From: a bacterium
GTDB taxonomy: Bacteria > SZUA-79 > Acidulodesulfobacterales > Acidulodesulfobacteraceae
Length of the DNA stretch: 13,280 nt
Direction: 5' to 3'
Assembly: GCA_021784835.1 (NCBI GenBank)
Contig: JAJYHI010000023.1
Location: 1-13,280 of the forward strand
The position numbers and the translations under genes were made by a program. The notes beneath the pieces are model-generated. The model worked only from the letters and a program-made list of their open reading frames with translations. It had not been told where the DNA came from and searched no databases. Of the stretch, positions 1 to 6,559 are shown in pieces (positions within the stretch are counted from its first letter, which is position 1; each line of letters starts with the position of its first letter).

Positions 1-105
1 ATATCAGGAAATGAAACATTAATAACTAATATAAATAATCAAATAAATTTAATACATTCAATGCTCAAAAAGACAAACTTAGATAAATATCCCGAAGAAG
101 AATGA
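1..105 (+). CDS. C-terminal end of an unrecognised protein (5' end outside window)
   Basis: An open frame enters from the left edge and ends at TGA 103-105, giving 34 residues that finish HSMLKKTNLDKYPEEE. The composition (Asn/Ile-rich, then Lys/Glu-rich tail) is plausible for a protein end, but no family is recognisable. A promoter-like sequence for the next gene follows about 30 bases later, which fits a gene end here. The reading is weak because the region is AT-rich and the frame is short; it could be chance. Confidence 0.4.
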   Translation: MSGNETLITNINNQINLIHSMLKKTNLDKYPEEE

Positions 106-135
106 AAATAGTAAAACAAATGCTTTTTCCTAAAC

Positions 136-164
136 TTGATTATCTTTCCGTATAGTGCTATATT
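136..164 (+). promoter_or_regulatory. Probable sigma70-type promoter for the PepSY-like/HEPN-like pair
   Basis: TTGATT at 136-141 and TATATT at 159-164 are separated by 17 bases. Transcription would begin near 171, about 39 bases before the start codon at 210. An AAGGGG Shine-Dalgarno-like stretch lies just before that start. Inferred from consensus only. Confidence 0.5.
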
Positions 165-209
165 TTATTATATAATGAGTTATAAAAAATTAAATAAGGG
201 GTAAAAAAA

Positions 210-440
210 ATGGATAAAAAACCAATAAATACTGAAGATGCAATGGATGTAGCAAAAGGAGTGGCCGAAAAGGCTGGTTTGCCTTTAATGTTTACAACTA
301 TAAACAGCATTAAAAAAGAAAATGAAGAATATATTATAATATTATCCAATACTTTAAATAAGAATAGTTATAAAGTTCGTATTAATGCTAAAACCGGGGA
401 TGTAATCGAATGGGAAGAGATGATACAACAGAAGCCATAG
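210..440 (+). CDS. Small PepSY-like domain protein
   Basis: The 76-residue product has no signal peptide or membrane segment. Its C-terminal part reads YKVRINAKTGDVIEW after a block NSIKKENEEYIIIL, which is the pattern of one PepSY repeat: a beta-strand with Y.V, then a turn with aKTGeVie. The N-terminal helix (AMDVAKGVAEKAG) also fits the family. PepSY domains are usually linked to peptidase inhibition or to small accessory proteins, but a free-standing cytoplasmic copy has no settled role. The start has a purine-rich site (AAGGGG) about 9 bases upstream and a plausible promoter at 136-164. Its last 31 bases overlap the next gene in another frame, suggesting translational coupling and a shared function. 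The family call is from pattern only. Confidence 0.7.
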   Translation: MDKKPINTEDAMDVAKGVAEKAGLPLMFTTINSIKKENEEYIIILSNTLNKNSYKVRINAKTGDVIEWEEMIQQKP

Positions 441-811
441 AAAAAATTGGGAAATATAAGCATAGAGCCGAGAAACTTTTTGAAAACGCTAAGATATTCT
501 TGGATAAAGGAGAGTATGAAAAAACTGGCGAGTTTTTATGGGGTGCTCTTGCGGCATATATTAATGCCATTGTATTTCTCAGGACAGGCGAAGCAAAATA
601 TAGCCATAATAAGTTAGTTACGGCAGGAGAAAACATTGCTAAGGCTACAAAAGATGCGGATTTATTAAAGGCTATTCGTCAAACAGGACAAAAACTTCAT
701 GCGAATTACTATCATGGTTTTCTTATTCTTGAAGATTTTAAAGATATGTTTCCTGAAATCGAAAATGCAATAGAAAAACTTGATAATATTCTCTTTAATG
801 AATTAAAATAA
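410..811 (+). CDS. PaREP1/HEPN-like helical protein
   Basis: The 133-residue product is predicted all-helical. It has the layout seen in PaREP1/HEPN-type proteins: a helix pair around EKLFENAKIFLDKGEYEK, then GEFLWGALAAYINA, then a late helix with R90-x6-H97 (RQTGQKLH) followed by ANYYHGF. The Rx4-6H spacing is the signature of HEPN ribonucleases, but neither a nuclease activity nor the family can be proven here. It overlaps the PepSY-like gene by 31 bases and has only a weak ribosome site, GGGG at 396-399 inside the upstream gene, so it is probably translated by coupling. HEPN proteins often act as toxins or accessory RNases with a small partner encoded upstream, hence a possible two-gene module. 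A plain HEPN-fold, non-catalytic protein is the alternative. Confidence 0.6.
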   Translation: MGRDDTTEAIEKIGKYKHRAEKLFENAKIFLDKGEYEKTGEFLWGALAAYINAIVFLRTGEAKYSHNKLVTAGENIAKATKDADLLKAIRQTGQKLHANYYHGFLILEDFKDMFPEIENAIEKLDNILFNELK

Positions 812-870
812 AAAAATCCTTTCAAATTTCCGTTTTAAGGCCTTTGATTTTTCGTTTAGGTATAAAACCA

Positions 871-1914
871 TTAATCTTTTTTACTACTCTTATTCCACAC
901 GTCGTCAACGGCCTTGCGTAAAGTGCTTGGAACTAAATGCGAATACCTTTTCGTCATCTGCGTCGTCCTGTGTCCCAGAAGCTCCCCTGTAATATAAAGC
1001 GACGTCCCGTCCATTACCATTTTACTTGCGAAGACGTGCCTTAAATCGTGAATGTGCATATCCTTAAATCCGGCATTTTTGCAAGCGGTATGGAAAGACT
1101 TCTTAAAATCGCCTAATTTAGCCCCGTTTTTGTTAAATACGTATAAACAGTCCTGATGTTTTTCGATTCCGCTTAAAAGCTCTTTTAAGGGCTTACTTAT
1201 CGGAACATAGCGGTCATACTTAGTCTTAGTTCCCTTTATGGCTATTACGTCGTTTTGCAAGTCCACGTCATCCCATTTAAGATTTAAAGCCTCGCCTTTC
1301 CGGCAGCCGGTATAAATTAAAAAGGTTATTAAGTCTCTGGTTAATTTATTCGTTGCGCCGGCGATGAGCTTCTCGATGTCGGAATAGGATAAAGTTTTAA
1401 GACGTGATAATTCATTTAGTTTTTTAACGCCGCTTGCCGGATTCTTTTCGATGAGTTCCTTTTCAATGCAGAAGTTAAAAAAATGATGTAAGGTTGAAAT
1501 TTCAAGATTAATCCAACGGAAGTTTATTTCGCTTTCCTTTTTTAGTTGATTTTTTGGCAAAGATAAGACTTCCAATCTTCTTTTTAATTGATATTCTTTA
1601 ATATCGGATTGTGTAATTTCCGAGATGTTCTTGTCTTTAAAAACAGGTAAAAAATGATTAGCGGCAAACTCTTTATTTTTAATCGTCCTACTGATATTTG
1701 TAAGACTTTTTTTGTATTGCTCCCATGCCGTCGAAAAGGTATAATTATTTTTAACCGGCATACTGAATTTTTTCCGGACCAAATCGGCTTCGATTGTATT
1801 TGCGATTTGTTGTGCGAGTTTTTTATTGTCGGTTTTGGTAGAACCGCGATACCTGAGTCCGTCAAGACGTATTTGATACCAATAAATATCGCCTCTTTTA
1901 TAGATATTTGCCAT
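871..1914 (-). CDS. Tyrosine recombinase/integrase (intact)
   Basis: This is a full-length, 347-residue phage/island-type tyrosine integrase. The N-terminal part (about 1-65, MANIYKRGDIYWYQIRLDG) resembles the arm-binding AP2-like domain, about 65-170 the SAM-like core-binding domain, and about 175-345 the catalytic domain. Catalytic residues are visible: R205 (TGCRKGE), a lysine in GTKTKYDRY, H289 and R292 (HDLRH), H315 (LGHR) and nucleophile Y324 (TKRYSHL). The gene faces away from a tRNA-Arg 3' fragment 165 bases upstream of its start, the usual neighbourhood for an integrase targeting that tRNA gene. A sister integrase lies on the other side. The start is chosen because MANIYKRG matches the sister's N-terminus; no strong Shine-Dalgarno site precedes it. 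Confidence 0.95.
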   Translation of the reverse strand: MANIYKRGDIYWYQIRLDGLRYRGSTKTDNKKLAQQIANTIEADLVRKKFSMPVKNNYTFSTAWEQYKKSLTNISRTIKNKEFAANHFLPVFKDKNISEITQSDIKEYQLKRRLEVLSLPKNQLKKESEINFRWINLEISTLHHFFNFCIEKELIEKNPASGVKKLNELSRLKTLSYSDIEKLIAGATNKLTRDLITFLIYTGCRKGEALNLKWDDVDLQNDVIAIKGTKTKYDRYVPISKPLKELLSGIEKHQDCLYVFNKNGAKLGDFKKSFHTACKNAGFKDMHIHDLRHVFASKMVMDGTSLYITGELLGHRTTQMTKRYSHLVPSTLRKAVDDVWNKSSKKD

Positions 1915-1974
1915 ATTTTAGCCGTAAAGTAATGTGGTCGTTTTTGTGTCCAAAATAAAAATACGATACGGTAA

Positions 1975-2004
1975 AATATAGCATTTTACGGACTAAAAAA
2001 GCAA
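1975..2004 (-). promoter_or_regulatory. Possible integrase promoter overlapping a hairpin
   Basis: On the minus strand TTGCTT (1999-2004) and TATATT (1975-1980) are separated by 18 bases. The -10 overlaps an inverted repeat, GTAAAAT at 1971-1977 and ATTTTAC at 1983-1989, which could be a binding site for the integrase or a repressor. The stretch 1915-2321 otherwise holds only the tRNA fragment and a direct-repeat copy. Confidence 0.3.
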
Positions 2005-2078
2005 GAAAAATTTTAAATATAAAAACCGCAAAGCCTTAAAAATATTGATTTAAAAGGATATTTTATGGCACTCAGTAA

Positions 2079-2128
2079 ACAGCCTTCTAAGCTGTGGGTC
2101 GCAGGTTCGAATCCTGCTGGACGCACCA
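2079..2128 (+). tRNA. 3' half of tRNA-Arg(UCU), probable attachment site
   Basis: The anticodon arm is ACAGC-CTTCTAA-GCTGT (2079-2095), giving anticodon TCT. The variable loop is GGGTC, the T arm GCAGG-TTCGAAT-CCTGC (2101-2117), and the 3' acceptor strand TGGACGC is followed by A and an encoded CCA (2118-2128). The matching 5' acceptor strand (GCGTCCA) and a D arm are absent upstream, so this cannot fold into a working tRNA. A 3' tRNA half between two integrases is the classic attL/attR footprint of integration into a tRNA gene. The intact tRNA gene should lie outside this window. Confidence 0.85.
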
Positions 2129-2229
2129 TTAAAAAACCCTGATATATCAAGCGTTTTCCGACTATAAATCGAAATAAATTTGACAAAAAAAATTAATCTA
2201 AAATATACTAAAAATAGCCATAATTTAAC

Positions 2230-2254
2230 AAAAATAATCACAGTTTAGCGCACA
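2230..2254. repeat. 25-bp direct repeat, left copy (possible integrase arm site)
   Basis: This matches 6199-6223 at 24 of 25 positions; the shared end reads TTTAGCGCACA. It lies about 100 bases inside the left tRNA fragment, while the other copy lies about 50 bases inside the right one. That placement suits arm-type integrase sites at the two ends of one element. Confidence 0.6.
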
Positions 2255-2321
2255 CATGACGACGGTAAATTAACGGTTTGCGGACGCATCTTAATTTAAA
2301 TTGAACATGCAATTTTAGTAT

Positions 2322-3350
2322 ATGGCACCTATATAAAAGAGCAAACTCAGACCACTGGGGGTATCAATTCAGGCTTGACGGAAAACAACATAGAGGTTCG
2401 ACCAAGACTGCCGATAAAAAACTTGCAGAAAAAGTTGCAACGGCCGTAAAAGCCGATTATATTCGGCAAAGGTTCGATATACCCGGCGTCATTAAAAATA
2501 ATCATAGTTTGAGCACAGTTTATAAAGAATATCTTAAAAATATTGCCAATAATAAAGAAACAATAGGGTATAAAATTGACGCCTCCAATCACTTTTTACC
2601 GATTTTTGGAAATAAAAACATAGAAAATATTACGTTAGACGACATTAAAAACTATCAATTAAAAAGAAGACTTGAATATTTAGAAAAATATCCCGCCAAG
2701 CGTGAAAGCGAAATTAATTTCAGATGGATTAATCTCGAAATTGCTATCTTAAAAAACTTTTTTAATTACTGCATCGCAAAAGGCTTTATAGAAAAGAATC
2801 CCGCTTCCGGCATTAAGAAACTTAACGAACTTTCCCGACTGAAGACTTTATCTGACGAGGATATTCAAAAGCTTATCGCCGGCGCCACTAATAAATTAAC
2901 AAGTGATTTAATAACTTTTTAATTTATACGGGTTGCAGGAAAGGCGAGGCGCTTAACCTTAAATGGGACGATGTGGATTTACAGAACGATATCATCGCAA
3001 TTAAGGGTACAAAAACAAAGTACGACAGATATATTCCAGCGTCTAAACCGTTAAAAGAACTATTAAGCAATATCGACAAAAAATCGGAACACGTTTTTTG
3101 CGATAAAACAGGTAAAAAAATAACCGATTTTAAAAAGTCTTTTCATACCGCCTGCCGTAATGCCGGATTAAAAGACTTGCGCATCCACGACTTAAGGCAC
3201 GTCTTCGCAAGCAAAATGGTTATGAACGGAACGTCGCTTTATATTACGGGGGAACTGTTGGGTCACCGGACGACTCAGATGACAAAAAGGTATAGCCATT
3301 TAGTGCCGGATACGCTTAAAAAAGCGGCTGATGACGTGTGGGGTAAATAA
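2322..3350 (+). pseudogene. Tyrosine integrase, sister of the 871-1914 gene, two frameshifts
   Basis: The sequence aligns along its whole length with the intact integrase. An ATG at 2322 starts MAPI, then loss of one TA in the run at about 2331-2334 shifts the frame; the next frame carries WGYQFRLDGKQHRGSTKTADK. A second shift, loss of one T in the T run near 2917-2921, interrupts DLITF|LIYTGCRKGEAL. The remaining part keeps the catalytic residues: R in TGCRKGE, HDLRH, LGHRTTQ and Y in TKRYSHL. The N-terminus faces the tRNA-Arg fragment at 2079-2128, so this is probably the original integrase of the element to its right. Both lesions are short deletions in simple runs, so sequencing error is an alternative to pseudogenisation. 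A 10-bp inverted repeat (3348-3357 and 3387-3396) spans and follows the stop and may act as a weak terminator. Confidence 0.9.
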
Positions 3351-3506
3351 ACTTTAAACGGCATAAAAATATACATCTTTTTAAGCTTAAAGTTTATGAA
3401 ATAAATAAAATGTCCTTAATTTTTTAAATATCAAAATAATTAATTCTATATTATAATAATAATTAATAGGTTATACCGATTACAAATATAAACAGAGATT
3501 TAAATA

Positions 3507-3647
3507 ATGAAGATAGTATTGGAAATAAAAGATATCGAAAATATAGAGAAAAAGAAAAAAACATTCGATATGAACCAAATGTTCGGATTATGGAAAAAAA
3601 GGGCTATTACGAAAGAAGAAATTAGGGAAAAGGCGTGGGGTTATTAA
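3507..3647 (+). CDS. Small VapB-like antitoxin
   Basis: This is a 46-residue open frame beginning MKIVLEIKDIENIEKKKK and ending KEEIREKAWGY. It sits directly upstream of, and slightly overlaps, a PIN-domain toxin relic, which is the normal position for a VapB-type antitoxin. The protein is charged and short, with no clear DNA-binding domain visible. A TTAAATA stretch precedes the start and there is no strong ribosome site. The call rests mainly on context: size, spacing and the neighbouring vapC-like sequence. Confidence 0.55.
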   Translation: MKIVLEIKDIENIEKKKKTFDMNQMFGLWKKRAITKEEIREKAWGY

Positions 3648-4018
3648 AGCGGTATTATGCGATACCGATGTAATGATAGAATTCTTCAAAGGAAACGTTT
3701 CTACAAAAACATATTGGAAAACGATATCCTGCCTAAAAATATTGCCCTAAGCGCCATCGCTTTGATGGAACTCTATTCCGGGGCTAAAAGTAAAAAAAAC
3801 TTATTCTTATTAAAAAATTCCTTTCAGCCTTTGAGATTTTAAAACTAAATGAAGAAATTACGGATATATCTTTAAATTTAATGGAAATTTATTCCAAAAG
3901 CCACAGTCTTAAAATACCCGATGCCTTAAACGGCGCCACATCCCTTTATTATAAAATACCTTTATTTACTTATAACAAAAAAGATTTTAATTTTATAAAG
4001 GAATTAAAATTATACTAA
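3643..4018 (+). pseudogene. VapC-like PIN-domain toxin, two frameshifts
   Basis: Reading across three frames gives a PIN-domain protein of about 125 residues: KAVLCDTDVMIEFFKGN, then LPKNIALSAIALMELYSGAK, then SLKIPDALNGATSLYY and LFTYNKKDFNFI. The acidic PIN residues are visible: D in CDTD, E in MELYSG, D in IPDA and D in NKKDF. The frame is lost by one missing base near 3713 (TAT TTG GAA to TATTGGAA) and again near 3822 (AAT TCC CTT to AATTCCTTT). VapC proteins are Mg-dependent ribonucleases, so this copy should be inactive unless the lesions are sequencing errors. No ATG or GTG start is present; the frame can only begin at ATT 3643, another sign of decay. Confidence 0.8.
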
Positions 4019-4096
4019 TATTTACATAAATAATAACCAAAGCTTTAATATTAAAACTAACATGAAGGGGGTCATGTCATTATAAATAATGGCGAG

Positions 4097-4618
4097 TTGC
4101 TTGAATTGCTTAAAAAGTTGGGAATATGCTATAAAAGATATAAGCACAAACCAATATATAATGTTGCGGATGCCGAAAAATATGCAAAAAATATTGACGG
4201 CGCTCATTGCAAAAATCTGTTTTTAAAAGACGCGGAAGGGAAACTGTATTTGGCCGTTACATTAGAGAAAAAGAGAGTTGACCTTAAAGGCGTATCAAAG
4301 CAGATTGGAGCTAAACGACTATCGTTTGCTTCAGATGATATGTTAGAAAATATACTAAATATTAAACCGGGCGGGGTTACTCCTTTTGCGTTGATAAACG
4401 ATATAAATAAGCATACTGTTGTGCTTTTCGACCATGATATATTGAAGGAAAGAAAATTAAGCTTTCACCCGCTTGTTAATACTGAGACGATAACTATTAG
4501 CACGGAAGACATTTTGAAGTTTATAAATTACTGCGGGCATAAATTGATTTCTATCGAGAATCCTTTAAAAGAATTAATGACCCCGCCGGAAAAACAAGTC
4601 CGGAAAAATAGGGTTTAA
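4097..4618 (+). CDS. YbaK/ProX-type aminoacyl-tRNA deacylase
   Basis: The 173-residue product matches the free-standing YbaK/ProXp-ala family, which hydrolyses mischarged aminoacyl-tRNA (for example Ala-tRNA-Pro) in the cytoplasm. Visible family features are the N-terminal YKRYKHKPIYNVADAEKYA, the GAHCKNLFLKD segment where the conserved K binds substrate, and the GGVTPFALIND loop (G-x-V-(T/S)-P) of the editing pocket. The start is uncertain. Frame homology begins near TTG 4097, but the only good ribosome site (AAGGGGG, 4065-4070) serves ATG codons at 4062 and 4074 that lie in another frame and reach a stop at once. A small indel may have separated the true ATG from the gene. Its last 11 codons lie inside a 33-bp repeat also found at 5725, so the native C-terminus may have been replaced. 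Confidence 0.85.
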   Translation: MLELLKKLGICYKRYKHKPIYNVADAEKYAKNIDGAHCKNLFLKDAEGKLYLAVTLEKKRVDLKGVSKQIGAKRLSFASDDMLENILNIKPGGVTPFALINDINKHTVVLFDHDILKERKLSFHPLVNTETITISTEDILKFINYCGHKLISIENPLKELMTPPEKQVRKNRV

Positions 4619-4619
4619 A
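4587..4619. repeat. 33-bp exact direct repeat, copy 1
   Basis: This stretch, beginning CGGAAAAACAAGTCCGG and ending AGGGTTTAAA, is identical to 5725-5757. The two copies bracket the PhzF fragment and the higBA-type pair. Here it forms the 3' end of the deacylase gene on one strand and the tail of the PhzF fragment on the other. Confidence 0.9.
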
Positions 4620-5021
4620 ATAGAAAAACAATAACCGCCTTTTACAGCGGCAGATAAATCTCCCCCCTCCATAAATGTTGCCGCACGCCCCGATATAATT
4701 ACGCGGCCCTTTTCTTTTTCCACCCTGCATAATATCTCTCCGCCCCGCTTAGAAACCTGCACGGCTTTTAAAATGTTTTTGTTCAGTCTGTCTGCCCGGT
4801 ATGGAGCAAGTTCGCAATGTGCGGAACCGGTTACAGGGTCTTCCGGTATGCCGAATTTCGGCGCAAAAAAACGGCTGACGAAATCTGCTTTATCGCCTGG
4901 AGCGGTAACTGATACTCCGCGCAAACCGAGCCGGTTAAGCAGTCTGGTCAGGGATAATAGAGCGGATGGTTTCTTCGCTGTCATATACGGCAAATGACGT
5001 GTGAGGGGGATAAAATAATCC

Positions 5022-5050
5022 TTGACAATGGTTAACATATAAGTTAACAT
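5022..5050 (+). promoter_or_regulatory. Promoter and operator-like repeat of the higBA pair
   Basis: TTGACA (5022-5027) and TAACAT (5045-5050) are 17 bases apart. The spacer and -10 hold an inverted repeat, TTAAC at 5033-5037 and GTTAA at 5043-5047, well placed for repression by the HTH antitoxin encoded downstream. The predicted transcription start, about 5057, falls on the toxin ATG, and there is no ribosome site, so the toxin mRNA may be leaderless. Confidence 0.6.
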
Positions 5051-5055
5051 AAAAC

Positions 5056-5406
5056 ATGCACAGAACCGTTATCTTTTACAAGACGAAAGGAGGAAGATGT
5101 CCGGTAAAAGAATTGCTGGATTCCTTAGATGGAAAGGCTGCCCAGAAGATTATCTGGGTTTTAAACCTTTTAGAAGATATGGATAACATTCCTTCCTTGT
5201 ATTTTAAGAAACTTATCGGTTCGGACGGCATATGGGAATGCCGTATAAAATACGGTTCAAACATTTATAGAATATTTTGTTTTATACTAGATAATTCCGG
5301 CGTAGTCTTGACGCACGGTTTCATTAAAAAGACGCAGAAAACGCCCGCATCAGAAATAGAAAGGGCTGAGAAATATAAATCGGATTTTATAAAAAGGAGC
5401 CGCTAA
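5056..5406 (+). CDS. RelE/HigB-type toxin (phage Gp49-like family)
   Basis: The 116-residue product matches the RelE/HigB-type mRNA interferases of the Gp49-like family. Visible blocks are [20 protein letters not shown] at the N-terminus, [29 protein letters not shown] in the core, and [29 protein letters not shown] at the C-terminus; the HGF-KKTQKTP-EI-A motif is typical. Such toxins cleave mRNA at the ribosome. The gene is the first of a pair with toxin before antitoxin, the higBA order, and its TAA shares one base with the ATG of the next gene. It appears complete and unlike its neighbours carries no frameshift. There is no ribosome site before the ATG, and the promoter lies directly upstream. 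Confidence 0.92.
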   Translation: MHRTVIFYKTKGGRCPVKELLDSLDGKAAQKIIWVLNLLEDMDNIPSLYFKKLIGSDGIWECRIKYGSNIYRIFCFILDNSGVVLTHGFIKKTQKTPASEIERAEKYKSDFIKRSR

Positions 5407-5681
5407 TGAGCGATTTAAAGAAATACATAGAGAATAGAAAAAGAATAGACCCGTCTTTTGAAAAGGGTTTCGATGAAGGCTACGAACAGTTTAAAATCGG
5501 TGCTACGCTTCGTCAGATGCGCGAATCTGCCGGATTAACCCAGGAAGAACTTGCCGTTAAGCTTAAGACAAAAAAAACGGCTATTTCGAGAATTGAAAAC
5601 CATGCCGAAGATATTAAGATTTCCACTCTTGAGCGGGCGGCCGCAGCACTCGGGAAAAAATTAAAAATAATCTTTGCGTAA
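5406..5681 (+). CDS. HigA-type HTH (Xre) antitoxin
   Basis: The 91-residue product has an N-terminal arm ([22 protein letters not shown]) and a helix-turn-helix of Xre/Cro type: [46 protein letters not shown]. It should bind and neutralise the toxin encoded directly upstream and repress the shared promoter; an inverted repeat between the -35 and -10 is a candidate site. An AAAAGGAG ribosome site lies 7 bases before the ATG, whose first base is the last base of the toxin stop codon (TAATG), so antitoxin translation is stronger than that of the toxin and coupled to it. Confidence 0.93.
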   Translation: MSDLKKYIENRKRIDPSFEKGFDEGYEQFKIGATLRQMRESAGLTQEELAVKLKTKKTAISRIENHAEDIKISTLERAAAALGKKLKIIFA

Positions 5682-5724
5682 AATAATCCCCCACATTATC
5701 GACTTATAAACGCTATTCTATCAT

Positions 5725-5757
5725 CGGAAAAACAAGTCCGGAAAAATAGGGTTTAAA
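5725..5757. repeat. 33-bp exact direct repeat, copy 2
   Basis: This is identical to 4587-4619. It lies in non-coding DNA between the higBA pair and the DUF4258-type toxin relic. The next 70 or so bases read in reverse as SKVRQKEAKTSWVLKGKNQI followed by a stop, which may be the tail of another lost gene, but that is too short to call. Confidence 0.9.
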
Positions 5758-5810
5758 TTTGATTTTTGCCTTTCAATACCCAACTGGTTTTTGCTTCTTT
5801 TTGACGAACC

Positions 5811-5963
5811 TTGCTCAAGCTGTCTAATTTATGGATTAACAGTTTAAACGAACCTTTGCATATTGTCTGCGCTTATGCCGAAGAAGATGATTTAACGATA
5901 ATAATAACAGTTTACCGGCCAAACCCAGATAAATGGATAGACTTTAAAAGGAGAAAGCCATGA
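5811..5963 (+). pseudogene. DUF4258-type toxin, C-terminal remnant with a frameshift
   Basis: Two frames together give the end of a DUF4258 protein: FDEPCSSCLIYGLTV, then after a shift near 5841, NEPLHIVCAYAEEDDLTIII followed by TVYRPNPDKWIDFKRRKP. The PLHxVCAY and TVYxPxxxxW blocks are typical of this family, whose genes regularly precede a YgiT/MqsA-type zinc-finger antitoxin. The usual N-terminal half (about 50-60 residues including HAxxRM) is missing. The TGA stop overlaps the ATG of the antitoxin (ATGA). The toxin is presumed inactive. The left breakpoint is close to the 33-bp repeat at 5725-5757, which suggests the same rearrangement removed the N-terminus. Confidence 0.75.
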
Positions 5964-6196
5964 AATGCGTTGTATGTAAAAGCCCCGATATTCAAATGAA
6001 GACCGTTGAAGAAGAAATCGAAATTGGAAACGATATTATTTTAATTCCGGTCGATGTTCTGGTTTGCTTAAACTGCGGAGAAAGGTATTACGACAGGAAA
6101 ACCATTAAAAAAATTGAAGAATTAAAATCTAAAGCATCGAGCCACGATTTAAAAATCGAAGTGGTCGGCAAAGTTTTTAAAGCACTTGTCGCTTAA
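5960..6196 (+). CDS. YgiT/MqsA-type zinc-finger antitoxin
   Basis: The 78-residue product has two CxxC knuckles, MKCVVCKSPDIQ and VLVCLNCGERYYD, separated by a strand-rich stretch (EEEIEIGNDIILIPVDV). This is the hallmark of YgiT-type antitoxins, which bind zinc through the four cysteines. The C-terminal part (IKKIEELKSKASSHDLKIEV) is helical, but a full HTH domain like that of MqsA is not evident, so it is the short form. An AAAGGAG site lies just upstream of the ATG. The cognate toxin upstream is truncated, leaving an orphan antitoxin. It ends 3 bases before the 25-bp repeat that marks the right end of the element. Confidence 0.88.
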   Translation: MKCVVCKSPDIQMKTVEEEIEIGNDIILIPVDVLVCLNCGERYYDRKTIKKIEELKSKASSHDLKIEVVGKVFKALVA

Positions 6197-6198
6197 TT

Positions 6199-6223
6199 AA
6201 AAATAATCACATTTTAGCGCACA
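6199..6223. repeat. 25-bp direct repeat, right copy (possible integrase arm site)
   Basis: This matches 2230-2254 with one mismatch (T for G at 6212), in the same orientation. It lies just inside the right-hand tRNA fragment. Confidence 0.6.
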
Positions 6224-6275
6224 TAAAAAATATAGCTGATAAGTTAGTAATTTCATTAACTTATCAATCAAGGTA

Positions 6276-6361
6276 ACAGCCTTCTAAACCGTGGGCCGCA
6301 GGTTTGGACGGAGTCCAGCATGAAAACGCATGGCGTTTGCGCTCATCCTGCTGACTTACCA
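6276..6361 (+). tRNA. Degenerate 3' half of tRNA-Arg with a 40-nt T-loop insertion
   Basis: The sequence follows the fragment at 2079-2128: ACAGC-CTTCTAA (6276-6287), then a decayed anticodon 3' strand (ACCGT), GGGCC, and T-arm strand GCAGG-TT (6298-6304). Then 40 extra bases (6305-6344) interrupt the T loop before ATCCTGC (6345-6351), a changed acceptor strand and CCA (6359-6361). The insert holds two hairpins: TGGAC-GGA-GTCCA (6305-6317) and AAACGC-ATG-GCGTTT (6324-6338). No 5' half is present. This is a relic, best read as an old att site closing the element that starts at 2079-2128. The rest of 6197-6559 contains the 25-bp repeat and AT-rich DNA without a recognisable gene. Confidence 0.65.
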
Positions 6362-6559
6362 TTTAAAAACTTAACAAATAAGCAGTTCTGCAGATTTTAC
6401 TCTTGACGCCGATATAAATAAAATGTAAAATTTTTTACGAATTTGTTACCGTAATTAGATAATTAAACACTCCCGCATGGAATGTTTTTCTTGCTTAAGA
6501 AAGGGCGATAACTGTAATTAACAAAAATAAAATAATCCAAAATAACGAAGGAAAAATAC

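Larger units (their letters stand above)
4574..5050 (-). pseudogene. PhzF-family protein, C-terminal half only
   Basis: The frame encodes 158 residues. From about residue 44 onward it matches the second half of PhzF-like proteins: RGVSVTAPGDKADFVSRFF, then FGIPEDPVTGSAHCELAPY, which is the strongly conserved EDPVTGSAH block, then VQVSKRGGEILCRVE and VIISGRA. Full-length family members are about 260-300 residues and carry the catalytic glutamate in the missing N-terminal half, so this fragment should be inactive as an isomerase. The first 40 or so residues are not PhzF-like and are probably chance reading into neighbouring DNA. The 3' end runs into the 33-bp repeat at 4587-4619 and overlaps the end of the deacylase gene on the other strand, so the terminus is probably also rearranged. 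Confidence 0.8.
2079..6361. mobile_element. Probable integrated element bounded by tRNA-Arg 3' fragments
   Basis: The limits are two tRNA-Arg 3' halves in the same orientation, with a 25-bp near-identical direct repeat just inside each. An integrase relic lies at the left end. Cargo is vapBC, a tRNA deacylase, a PhzF fragment, a higBA pair and an orphan YgiT antitoxin. The integrase and several cargo genes are broken and the right tRNA half is degenerate, so the element is probably immobile now. Inference from layout; the empty site is not visible. Confidence 0.55.

Noticed and set aside
4773..4997. Plus-strand frame of 74 codons opposite the PhzF fragment.
   Set aside because: It is explained by the PhzF coding strand, whose EDPVTGSAH motif is unmistakable.
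5756..5870. Minus-strand reading ending KVRQKEAKTSWVLKGKNQI.
   Set aside because: It partly overlaps the DUF4258 remnant on the other strand and is too short to assign.
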